A DNA stretch of 64,000 nt from assembly GCA_002803225.1 (NCBI GenBank), contig NXFV01001472.1, positions 36,924-100,923 of the forward strand, given 5' to 3'. Of this stretch, positions 1 to 8,245 are shown piece after piece. The notes below the pieces were generated by a model. The model was not told where the DNA came from, searched no databases, and worked only from the letters and a program-made list of their open reading frames with translations. The position numbers were made by a program, and so were the translations under genes. The stretch's first letter is position 1; each line of letters begins with the position of its first letter. The stretch is from Gamarada debralockiae. Its lineage: Eukaryota; Ascomycota; Leotiomycetes; Helotiales; Hyphodiscaceae.

Positions 1-632
1 CCATTCACGACTTCGCCAGTCTCCTGCTCCCCTACAAAACCTCCCTCTCCGTTTTTCGTATGCTTCTCACATCTCTTCAGCTCATTCGGCTTCACTTCAG
101 GCTTCTCCTTTTTCTCCTTTTCTTCATCCTTCCAGATCCCCAAACTATAATACAGTAACCCCAACGCACAAAGACAGAGGAGCACTATCGGACTACCTAC
201 TCGTCTGAAACTCTGATTCTCATCCGCATTTTGAGATGTCGCAGGTCCTGGTGGGGAAGCGGTAGAAGTCACCGTTATTGTCGGTCTGGGAGCGCTACGT
301 GTCGCGGGTCTAAATGGCGGAGTCGGCGTTGATACAGCGGGCGACTCATAAGTGAGTTCAATGGATTCCGGGTTGGGGGCCGGTCCGTTGCCTTGACAGG
401 GCGGAGATCCAGCAGGGGCGTTGAAAAAGCGGGGGGATTGTTCCCCTGGTAGGAGCAAGATTGCTGAGACAGTTGCTGGATTGAAAGTCATCGAAACGAG
501 ACTGGTTTTGGCGAAGAAGACTGCTAGGATGAGGAAGAAGGTCTGGATCATCAATTGCTTGCTTGCGGCACTTGTCTTTTTTGCCACAGCGGTCAGGCTG
601 GGCATCGCCAAAAAGAAAGTTGAAGCGATCAT
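1..632 (-). CDS. Predicted secreted/single-pass membrane protein, partial (runs off left edge)
   Basis: An open frame on the minus strand runs from an ATG at 632 to the window edge, so the C-terminus is missing. The N-terminus is strongly hydrophobic (MIASTFFLAMPSLTAVA), and a second hydrophobic stretch follows an internal ATG at 551 (MIQTFFLILAVFFAKT). A Pro/Thr/Ser-rich stretch follows. A second membrane segment (IVLLCLCALGLLYYSLGIW) lies at about positions 110-170, and then a Lys/Glu-rich tail that should be cytoplasmic. This is the layout of a type I surface protein. I do not recognise the family. An open minus-strand frame with a signal-like start (MKSFTLRTTVALTFC) at 954 could be an upstream exon joined by a CAG acceptor near 655; I cannot decide between the two models. 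Function unknown. Confidence 0.42.
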   Translation of the reverse strand, partial: MIASTFFLAMPSLTAVAKKTSAASKQLMIQTFFLILAVFFAKTSLVSMTFNPATVSAILLLPGEQSPRFFNAPAGSPPCQGNGPAPNPESIELTYESPAVSTPTPPFRPATRSAPRPTITVTSTASPPGPATSQNADENQSFRRVGSPIVLLCLCALGLLYYSLGIWKDEEKEKKEKPEVKPNELKRCEKHTKNGEGGFVGEQETGEVVN

Positions 633-1282
633 GTCGGTTGGAGTTAACCCTGTTTAGGATTGCGGAGCTGGATAGAAGGTCAAGGCACTGTATTGTTAAT
701 GTTGTTGAAGTAGTGTTGACTAATGGACTGGAGATGATTCTGGGGACTGAGGTGGTAATGCTGGAAAGGGGCGGGATGGCGTTACTGCAGGTTCGAAGCG
801 GAAGAGGCAATCCGACTCCGTAATTCCAGTTCGTTCCGCCGCTATAAGGGGGAATGGAAGATGGTACGGAGTCAACAGAGCTGGCTCCTCCTTTAGGGAG
901 CAGGCCGTGGCAGAAGGTGAGAGCAACGGTCGTACGTAGCGTAAAGCTCTTCATGGAGGTATGAATGGGAATTTTCTCAGATATATGCCTTTCGCGAGAA
1001 CCTTATGGATGTGAAGATGTTTAAGGAAAGTAAGAAACGGAAAGGGCAAGAATGATTATGTTGAGAGCTCTGACTTAGACGCCTCAAACCCACTGAATCA
1101 TTGGAAAACTATTATGCTTTGAATCATGCTGTTCCCAAGCTCCAGGACACTCTTCATACCTCCTAACCAATCTTGGTTAATAAATCCCAATTCGATCATT
1201 CATTTTCAGGGTCTGATATGCCTTGACAATGGTTTGAGTCAGTCTCGGTTCTTTCTCCTCAAAAAGAGGACCAATTGATGAC
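633..1282. other. Intergenic, no supported gene
   Basis: No convincing coding frame apart from the possible upstream exon (minus strand, ATG at 954) discussed for the neighbouring gene. I see no repeat or RNA gene here. Confidence 0.4.
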
Positions 1283-1618
1283 TTACCCTCCAAGCAACGC
1301 AAGTTTCCTAATGTACTCATAAATCTTCCCCAGAGAACTGTTGGTACACCAAATCACCTACTGAAAAAGAGCCATTGATATGGCTTCAGCATTCCGGACT
1401 CTGAATCAAAGCTCGCAGTGCATTCCGTACATATGATGGCGTCGATACTCGTTCGCCCACGCAGTGAGATGCAAGCATTCGTGAACATTTTCAGAGACAT
1501 CGTGGTCGCTTGAGGATCGAGGAACAAGTTCAAAGCCGATCCTATCCAGAGGGTGAGGTAGTAGGTAAAAATCGTGAAGGCGAGACAGGAGGATGAACTT
1601 GAAGGCGGATCGGTACAT
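1283..1618 (-). CDS. Possible small two-exon gene or gene fragment, unknown function
   Basis: An open frame on the minus strand starts at an ATG at 1618 (MYRSAFKFILLSRLHDF) and runs about 60 residues. A GTACGG donor near 1430 and an ACCAACAG acceptor would join it in frame to a short second exon (SLGKIYEYIRKLALLGG) ending at a TAA at 1283-1285. The predicted protein is only about 80 residues, with no signal peptide and no domain I recognise. It could be a relic of a larger gene or chance. Low confidence. Confidence 0.2.
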
Positions 1619-1701
1619 ATTGTTGATTCCTGGGCGTGTGTTGGGAGACAGTGGTGAGGAGATGTTCGGATTCGAGCAGTCTCATTGAACCACCCATATC
1701 G

Positions 1702-3006
1702 TCACCTCCTTTTCCTTGGCAGCTTCTCAGTCTCCTCCACTGTTTCTCGCGCCCTTTTCCTATCAGACCTTCGCACGCCCGATGGTTCCGCAGAAGAGAA
1801 TGAAGAAAACCCCATCCCTCCTAGTCCGAGGGAGGATACGGATGTAAAACTCTCATTCAACATTGATTTTGTGGCTTTTCGGGTTTGGTCTCTTAGCGAG
1901 CCAGCTGGCTTATCAATGGCTTGTCGATGTTCCTGCGCTGTATCATTGCTCTGTTCCTCGTCATCTCTTTTTAGGGTTTCTTCTGTCAAACGGTCGTATG
2001 ACCAGTCTATTCGACCGTTATTTGCACTCAAGATATGTAACCACCACAAAGCCAAGTTGATTGTCAGTAAACGCGATTCTGTTTGCACTGTTCGTGGATC
2101 CCAGGGAATAGATTTGTACTGAACTATGCCCTCATCCTTGACAACGCTTCGCAGCTGTTGTTTTTCCCAGGGCGGTTTCTGAGATTCCGATTGCTGAGAC
2201 TCCGGTTGCTGATATTCTGATTGCTGAGATTCCGATTGCTCATAATCTGATTGTTGAGGGTCCGATTGCTGAGATTCGGTGTTCTGCACGGATTTCCCTT
2301 TATCCTTCGTTTTGGATGTTTGTATCCTTTCTTTTGCATCGAATGGAACGCTAACTTGGAATACGCAAAGTTCCTCGTCGGTTATGATGTAGCCGTAACG
2401 CGAATTGGTCTTCATACAATACGTGAAGATTTGTTTAATGGGTTCCATCCAATCTCTGATCAACATCTCCGGGGGCAATTCTTTGTCTTTAGGGCAAGCC
2501 TTAAGAAGAGAGCTCTTGAACGTGTTGCTGACCTTGGTGTCCCCAGGGAGTAAGTTCCTTCGGCTCTTTGTTTTCGTACCAATCCAATCTGGCTTGAGGC
2601 GGTTTTGAATCTGAAATCCCGGTGCCATATGGAAATCTCTGAGACACTCCCATTCTAGGAGTTCTGCTGTCTTGGATAAAGCGTTCGAAACTATTGGCTG
2701 AGTCCATACGTTTAGCACTCTTGTAGAAAACTCATTCTCATCGTCGAATATAACCCCCTCGCCGGGTTTTGGATCGTTTGCTAAGATATTGACAGCCTCA
2801 CCCAGGATGCTCCTTAGATTTCCACTGTACATCTGCTCCAGCGTCTCGAACTCAAAGTCGTCCCATGGTCGAATCCATCTCGGATCGGACCAACTCGAAG
2901 TCTTGGTGCTACTCCGCATTCTAGAGCCCTTTTTCCGATATGTAATTTTAGGGTTGGGTATTTGCAGGTAGTCCAAAAGGGTTTGACCCCGTTGATTGGT
3001 AGCCAT
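1702..3006 (-). CDS. Putative PD-(D/E)XK-like nuclease-fold protein with Gln/Ser-rich repeat
   Basis: Single-exon frame, 434 residues from the ATG at 3006. I prefer this start because it lies in an ACCATGG context; the frame stays open to another ATG at 3075. The central part resembles a fungal family whose conserved core reads LPGDTKVS, followed by a helix with YCMKTNSRYGYIITDEEL. I interpret the D-x-K of GDTKVS plus an upstream Asp (KPDWIG) as the core of a PD-(D/E)XK-type fold; this is inference from pattern, not a search. In the middle is a low-complexity run of five-residue ESQQS-type repeats, and the C-terminus is basic (RRSDRKRARE, KLPRKRR), suggesting a nuclear location. Substrate and biological role are unknown. 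Confidence 0.6.
   Translation of the reverse strand: MATNQRGQTLLDYLQIPNPKITYRKKGSRMRSSTKTSSWSDPRWIRPWDDFEFETLEQMYSGNLRSILGEAVNILANDPKPGEGVIFDDENEFSTRVLNVWTQPIVSNALSKTAELLEWECLRDFHMAPGFQIQNRLKPDWIGTKTKSRRNLLPGDTKVSNTFKSSLLKACPKDKELPPEMLIRDWMEPIKQIFTYCMKTNSRYGYIITDEELCVFQVSVPFDAKERIQTSKTKDKGKSVQNTESQQSDPQQSDYEQSESQQSEYQQPESQQSESQKPPWEKQQLRSVVKDEGIVQYKSIPWDPRTVQTESRLLTINLALWWLHILSANNGRIDWSYDRLTEETLKRDDEEQSNDTAQEHRQAIDKPAGSLRDQTRKATKSMLNESFTSVSSLGLGGMGFSSFSSAEPSGVRRSDRKRARETVEETEKLPRKRR
2178..2286 (-). repeat. 15-bp tandem repeat inside coding sequence (Gln/Ser-rich)
   Basis: On the plus strand a unit of about 15 bp, GATTGCTGAGATTCC with variants, repeats about seven times. On the minus strand it encodes five-residue units of the form ESQQS, DPQQS, DYEQS. 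The period is a multiple of three, so copy-number change would keep the frame. Confidence 0.8.
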
Positions 3007-3075
3007 GGTGATCCGATTTCTGGAATTGAGTCGGAATAGTAAGGAGAACTGGACTAGATTCAATGAAGAAGGCAA

Positions 3076-3778
3076 AAGTATCGTTGCAATACATCACCGA
3101 GGACTTTGGACTTCCGGATCATAAAATAGCATATCAGACCTATTACGTTTCATCAGTCCCCTCCGCAGAATATCGCGCAGCAACGTGTCAGCCTTTGACT
3201 CGAGCAGGCATCACAAAGATACGGATGGCTGCCTGGAGCAGCGTAAAGGTTGTCATGCAGTGAAACGTTTGATGCATGCAAAGATGATAGAACCGGCGTT
3301 TGCTGTGAACCAATAAATATCTATAAGCCCCTAGACCTATCCAGATCGATACAAATCATGCAAGTCGTAATACCGAGGAGATATATGTAGGATTATCTAC
3401 ATCAGGTCTTGGAGAGGAGAAGCTCGATCAACGAGACCTTCTCGGAATTGTAAAGTGCCAAAAGGTAGGGATAATTTAAGGCTTGGATCGATAGTAATGA
3501 CCAAAGCTATCGCATGCTAAGTTTATTAAGGGATGCCTACAACTTTAGCCATATCTTTACAGCATGTCAGTACCGTTTCACGCTCTTGGTCGTAAGATCC
3601 GTACTGCTGTCGAGCCGAAAGAGCCAAGCCAAGACGGTTTGGGCGAGTTGCATACTAAAGCATGCACGAAACGCTTGCCGATATCGCCCCGTAAGGCGTG
3701 ATTTCCTTATTAATGCTTGCAGCCTGAATTCTCGTTCTCTATTGTGGAGTGTCTTAACAGGTTTTGACTAAATCTCTT
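3076..3778. other. Intergenic, about 0.7 kb
   Basis: Divergent spacer between the nuclease-fold-like gene (minus) and the FTA2-like gene (plus). Both promoters should lie here. An acceptor-like CTTAACAG at about 3753-3760 leaves open an upstream exon for the FTA2-like gene. No other supported feature. Confidence 0.4.
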
Positions 3779-4679
3779 ATGTGTTCAATGAAGTTAACTA
3801 CACCGGTTAGTCGTAGTCAACCCCTGCCACGATGTAAAGGGCCGAAGTTACATCCTTTCAAATATCGCAATGCCAATATCAAGTTCGTCAGTCTGTTGAG
3901 TGAGCCGGAGAGCGCGCAAGAGGGTGATGAGAGCGACTACACCAGTGGTCACAGCTATGTTTTCAAAGTTTTGATCCAATCTAAGACTTATGCTTTGAAG
4001 ATTGTCAGTTACGAACCTATGATAGACTTTTATTGTCGCTAATATTTTTGTGAAGTTCAAATTCTTCGACTCAAGGGAACTTCGAGCTATTATGGACGAT
4101 GATTCAAATCGTGTTAATGACTTGATCCTGGAAGGCCATATGGATCCTTTCTACGCCGAATGCCGTGCATATGGACGAATCCACGAGGATGAACGGAAGA
4201 GTAAGAGGAAAAGAAGTCTTGCAGCTCGTTGCTACGGTTTCTTAGGTATATCAGCTGAACAAGAGGCGCAGCTTGTAAAAAGTTTTGGCATCTCGGAGTG
4301 GAATAGAGCACGATGCCAAAGGGAGAAGAGCGAGCCACTTCGGGCACTGGTCAAGGAATATATTGATAGCGAGTTGCCATTTTCGGAGCGTACCTTGAAT
4401 CGGATGTTGAATGATCTTAAAGCTCTTCGCAGGATAGGTGTATACCCGTTGGATGTACGGGCGCGGAACTATAAAGGAGGTCGTTTGGTTGACTTTAGCG
4501 TCGCATGGACAGAGCCGCACTTCATGTTCGAAACTAGGCCAGCTCATACCGTCAAAGCTATTAGGAAAAAGGACTTAGTAATGTTCGACGATATGGTGAA
4601 GGACGCAGGCATCAAAACGTGGGTGCGAGCCGTGCCTAATGAAGAATACATTGAGAGGCTAAGGCCACGTAGATGGTAA
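3779..4679 (+). CDS. FTA2-like (kinetochore Sim4 complex subunit-type, kinase-like) protein
   Basis: Two exons, 3779-4003 and 4056-4679, joined by a 52-nt intron with a GTCAGT donor, a GCTAAT branch and a GAAG acceptor. The splice restores a continuous ALKI/FKFFD motif, and the product is 282 residues. The N-terminal GPKLHPFKYR, a HSYVFKV stretch and YALKIFKFFD match the start of the FTA2-type family, which looks like the N-lobe of a protein kinase. The later DVRARNYKGGRLVDFSVAW segment corresponds to the kinase HRD/DFG region. The family is expanded in moulds and most members have no shown kinetochore role, so the name reflects homology only. An earlier start through an upstream exon is possible. 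Confidence 0.75.
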
Positions 4680-5513
4680 GTTTCGCTCTCTCTAGCAGTT
4701 CGCGATTGATGACCTCAAAACTGACGGAATAATTAAAGAGATACTAGGATAATAGGATTGATCAGGACGACTATTATTAGGGCAACTCTTACTTATTCCG
4801 CTAAATCCTTTTAATATCCTCTACATTTTCATTTTTAAAGACGCTCTATGACCGCCTTACGGTCTCTACTAGCTCTATTATATTATTCCTCATGTATCTT
4901 AGTATACAATCCTGTCTTAATTATTTTAAATACTTAATACAATTACTTCTTTAATAAGAATTTTGATAAAGTTATAGCTATTGTCTACCTTAATCGTTGC
5001 TTATTATATACTACTACGTTAACTTGTATGAGGCGACCCATTAATACGAACCAACGCCTTAATTAATAGTTAATAGTGACTTAATCTAGTAAGCGCTTAT
5101 AACTTAGCTTGTATATTATAACCTTATAGACTTTAAGTACCAGATCTAAAAATCTTAACGTAATAAAATAGTTTATATTTATTAGTCAACTAAGAAATTC
5201 CGATGCGATTTCAACGTCAAATCCCAGAACAAAGCAACACTCTTACGAGCGCATAATGCCACATATAATCAAGTCCGAGAGAACAGTGAGGACATTTACA
5301 GAGGATTCCAGGAAGATAGGCTGGATCAGATGCGGATACGGCGGCTACGAACGCGATATTTAGGCCTGAATGGACAACTAGCACGCAGACGACACTACAA
5401 ATTAATAACGAACTTACAACTCATCTGACTTTCAGGCCATCTAATATTGGTTTTCACAACTGCCTTCAATTTAACATCATTGCTTGCTGTATCAATGCGG
5501 ACCATAAAAGAAT
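4680..5513. other. AT-rich intergenic stretch, probable decayed repeat
   Basis: From about 4740 to 5200 the sequence is markedly AT-rich and full of TA dinucleotides, with stops in every frame, unlike the flanking genes. This is what repeat-induced point mutation leaves on old repeats, but I cannot identify an element or its ends. From about 5200 to 5400 the composition returns to normal without a supported gene. Confidence 0.4.
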
Positions 5514-6629
5514 TCAATGAAAAGAAGCCTTAGTCAAAATTTTAAAAGAAGATGCAGGAAAAGCCAATTTCGGTCCATCAGGCATATGGCTAGCACGGAA
5601 AAAAATTCTTGAATACAGCTTGCCGTCAGTCACTAATAGTTCGCCTGCCCGCGCTGCTCCAAATTTAATAGGATAGTTGTCATCGTCCCCATATCTAGCG
5701 ATACAATCCTCCACCGTCACATCTGTAATACACACTGCAACTTTGACATCCTTCTCGAGGATTTCGTGGAAGTAACGTCCTTGAGCTGACATAGCGTTAC
5801 TTGTAGTTAATTTCACAAGCCCTTGCCCTAGTAGAGACATCTCGCTTTGCAAAAGAGATGTAAACACCGGACAGTTACTAAGCCGAGGAAGATGAAGGCG
5901 AGCCTGGTCCGCAAGGAAGTCATGGATTTCGACTCGAGTTTCTGGAATGCTCCCAACCACATTTTCAGCGAGCACAGAAAGCTCCCCGGTCCCGATGGGA
6001 AATTGCTTTAATTTCTGAAAGCATATTTCCACCAATTTTTCTATGCCGTAGCGGTCCGCAAGACAAAGAAGTTGGACCACTAGAGCAAAGAGTTGATGAG
6101 TTTCGGTCGTAGTAAAATATGTACCTGATGACATTCCACTTGAGAGAGATGGTCCGTATTCTTCTTCTTCACTATCTAGCGTCGTTCTTCTGACAACTAG
6201 CGGGACCTCTAGGCTGAAGGGGGTTGCAGGCAACAGTTTCCGACGCGGGAAACAATCGCCTTCGTAGATGAACTCTACGACTCGACGAAACAGGATAGGG
6301 TCTTCCTCTTCAAAATTGATCTGGCGTTGTTGGCCTTCAATAAACGTATTTTCTCGAAGGGCCGCTTCAAAGTAAGGTATATGGATAAGATGGTCCTTAT
6401 GAACGAGAAATAGGACTGGAGCATCCTTTGGGCCCACGGATAATGTGATAATGGGAGATTCGTAAGGCCTCTTCAAGGTTAGACAGGATATAACTTCTAG
6501 GGAGGAAAATCTCACGTAAGGCGGGTCTCTTGATCTAGAGGCATGATAGGCTTTTATGCTCCGTGGCGGTCTTCTTAGTATACGTGAGAGTATAGAGTCA
6601 TTTAAAGACCAGGGTAATAGCAGAATCAC
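5514..6629 (-). CDS. BTB/POZ-domain protein
   Basis: Single open frame of up to 371 residues. Residues about 60-150 carry a BTB/POZ pattern: a strand reading ITLSVG, VLFLVHKDHLIHIPYFEAAL, then FEEEDPILFRRVVEFIYEGDC. A second helical part continues with LLCLADRYGIEKLVEICFQKL, typical of fungal BTB proteins. Other BTB proteins dimerise or act as Cullin-3 adaptors; nothing here shows a specific partner. The first 50 or so residues look atypical (MILLLPWSLNDSILSRILRR), so the true start may be further in or in an unseen exon. The C-terminal 120 residues have no motif I recognise. Confidence 0.75.
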   Translation of the reverse strand: MILLLPWSLNDSILSRILRRPPRSIKAYHASRSRDPPYVRFSSLEVISCLTLKRPYESPIITLSVGPKDAPVLFLVHKDHLIHIPYFEAALRENTFIEGQQRQINFEEEDPILFRRVVEFIYEGDCFPRRKLLPATPFSLEVPLVVRRTTLDSEEEEYGPSLSSGMSSGTYFTTTETHQLFALVVQLLCLADRYGIEKLVEICFQKLKQFPIGTGELSVLAENVVGSIPETRVEIHDFLADQARLHLPRLSNCPVFTSLLQSEMSLLGQGLVKLTTSNAMSAQGRYFHEILEKDVKVAVCITDVTVEDCIARYGDDDNYPIKFGAARAGELLVTDGKLYSRIFFRASHMPDGPKLAFPASSFKILTKASFH

Positions 6630-6783
6630 GTGTGTTTACTGTACTTGTATTCTTGTCAGGAATAGAGGTGTTGGCAGCGGTGTGTCAGTGTGCTCAGTGA
6701 TGTCTATATTGATCAGAATGATGACGTGCTATCAGGAAGAATTTTCCTTTCTAGCTTCACTGATTACATAAGCACTTCGTAAC

Positions 6784-6825
6784 AATTCACTAGTGGGTGA
6801 CAGGCTAATTTACGCACGGGCCACA
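6784..6825 (+). repeat. Left terminal inverted repeat of the mariner-like element
   Basis: Pairs with 8205-8245 read on the opposite strand. Differences are T versus C after AATTCAC, C versus A in the GACAGG(C/A)TAATTT part, and the inner edge. Confidence 0.85.
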
Positions 6826-7857
6826 ACACTATAAAAGTAAACAATCGAGAATAAACAAACTACTTCAACTACTAATATAGCGCCCCCAACTCGATATAGA
6901 GGCTACCGGACTTCTTCCCCTAAACCACTGGACGGTAAAGATGCTACAACTACTCGGAAATGCTAGTATTTTGACGCAATCGACCGGAATCCAAAGAAAA
7001 AGTCCCGGAGGGAGATTATAGCCGATGTAGGTATTATAGAAGGCACAGGCCGGAATTAGGAGAAACAAAGGGAGACTTTGGGTTCTCTTGCACATAGGAG
7101 TACTAGGAAAAGAGGTCAGAAGCCTGGTCTAGTGTTAAAAGTCATAAAAAGCATGTGTAAAAAGCTCGTGGATCTAAAGCAAAATCCTGTCCGATTTGCT
7201 CGATTAGAAGCACAAATATAGTACTACAACCTGCCCGTAGGAAGACGCCAATTGACCCGCAAATTGAAGGAGTATACCGACGGAGGTTAGATATACAAAT
7301 GCGCTTTTATTAAGAAGGAGATCTCTACTAAAAACGAAAAAGAAAGGTAGGTATATAGTATTGAACATAAAGGCAAACCTTTGTTTAGTTTCTAGGATTA
7401 TATCTTTTTTACGGACGAGGCTTATATAGAACTATTATCTCTCTTTCAAGAAGGTGTTCTACGAGAGCTTAGTCATCGATACGACGATGAGAATGTAGTG
7501 TAAAGGCCGCCCTGGACAGGAGTGAAGTTTCATATAGTTGGATAGGTTAATTAGTATAGTAAAGTATCTAAATTAGAGTTCTATAATAATAAGGAAGATT
7601 ATATAGAGTAGCCTCCAATGCCTCCTAAGCCTCGCCGGCGTCTTACTACTAAAAGCGAGGCTAAATATATACAAAGAGTTTAGGAGTAGGAGGCGAAGAA
7701 GCCTTATTAGGTGGAAGTCAAAGTCAAGGGCAATGCTATGACCCAGAAGTATTATATAGATTGTCTACTGCCTGTCTACTGTGAAGCTATCAAAGATCAG
7801 GCCAAGAGAATGCCTGGAGAGTAGTATTTGTAGGAGGACAGCGACCCTTTATATAGC

Positions 7858-8148
7858 ATGCGCAAAGAAGGCCTAGCGCGCAGCTATAAGAAGAAGCATG
7901 GTATCAAAAACCACATGTACCCTACACAGAGTCCAGATCTGAACCCTATAGAGGCCTGCTGGAATATCATAAAGCAGAGACTACGACGTAGGCTGTTTTA
8001 TTCTGAAGAGGATATCAAAGCAGCTATTCAAGACGAATGGGACAAAATCACTATGGAGGAGATACGGGATCGTATCAAGGATATGCCTAGACGATGTACA
8101 AGGGTCAAGAATAATGGTGGAAAGCCTATTAAGACTGCCAAATGGTAA
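7858..8148 (+). pseudogene. C-terminal fragment of mariner-family transposase
   Basis: The open stretch of 97 codons contains MYPTQSPDLNPIEACW, the C-terminal catalytic motif of Tc1/mariner DDE transposases, then a helical tail with KDMPRRCTRVKNNGG. Upstream codons in the same frame contain stops, so this is a fragment and the ATG at 7858 is not a true start. Confidence 0.85.
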
Positions 8149-8204
8149 TTCGTTAAGTAATTAGAATAAATAATCGATGTTAACACCCCTCGAATTCTGG
8201 TGAT

Positions 8205-8245
8205 GTGGCCCGTGCGTAAATTATCCTGTCACCCACTGGTGAATT
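8205..8245 (-). repeat. Right terminal inverted repeat of the mariner-like element
   Basis: Reverse complement of the left end at 6784-6825 with two or three mismatches. Confidence 0.85.

Larger units (their letters stand above)
6784..8245 (+). mobile_element. Decayed Tc1/mariner-type DNA transposon
   Basis: The ends are a near-perfect inverted pair of about 40 bp (left from 6784, right up to 8245) sharing the core AGTGGGTGACAGG and TTTACGCACGGGCCACA, with two or three mismatches. Between them, on the plus strand, are remains of a transposase: a helix-turn-helix-like N-terminal region, FFTDEAYIEL near 7410 (first catalytic Asp), EDSDPLYS near 7837 (second) and SPDLNPIEACWN near 7936 (third, about 32-33 residues later). 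Many in-frame TAG stops interrupt it, as expected from CAG to TAG changes by repeat-induced point mutation. Only the last 97 codons remain open. The element is about 1.46 kb and cannot be autonomous. I cannot fix the target-site duplication because the outermost bases are similar on both sides. Confidence 0.85.

Noticed and set aside
358..954. 198-codon minus-strand frame beginning MKSFTLRTTVALTFC
   Set aside because: Its second half overlaps, in another frame, the better candidate with a signal peptide and membrane segment. Only its first part might be an upstream exon, so it is not listed as its own gene.
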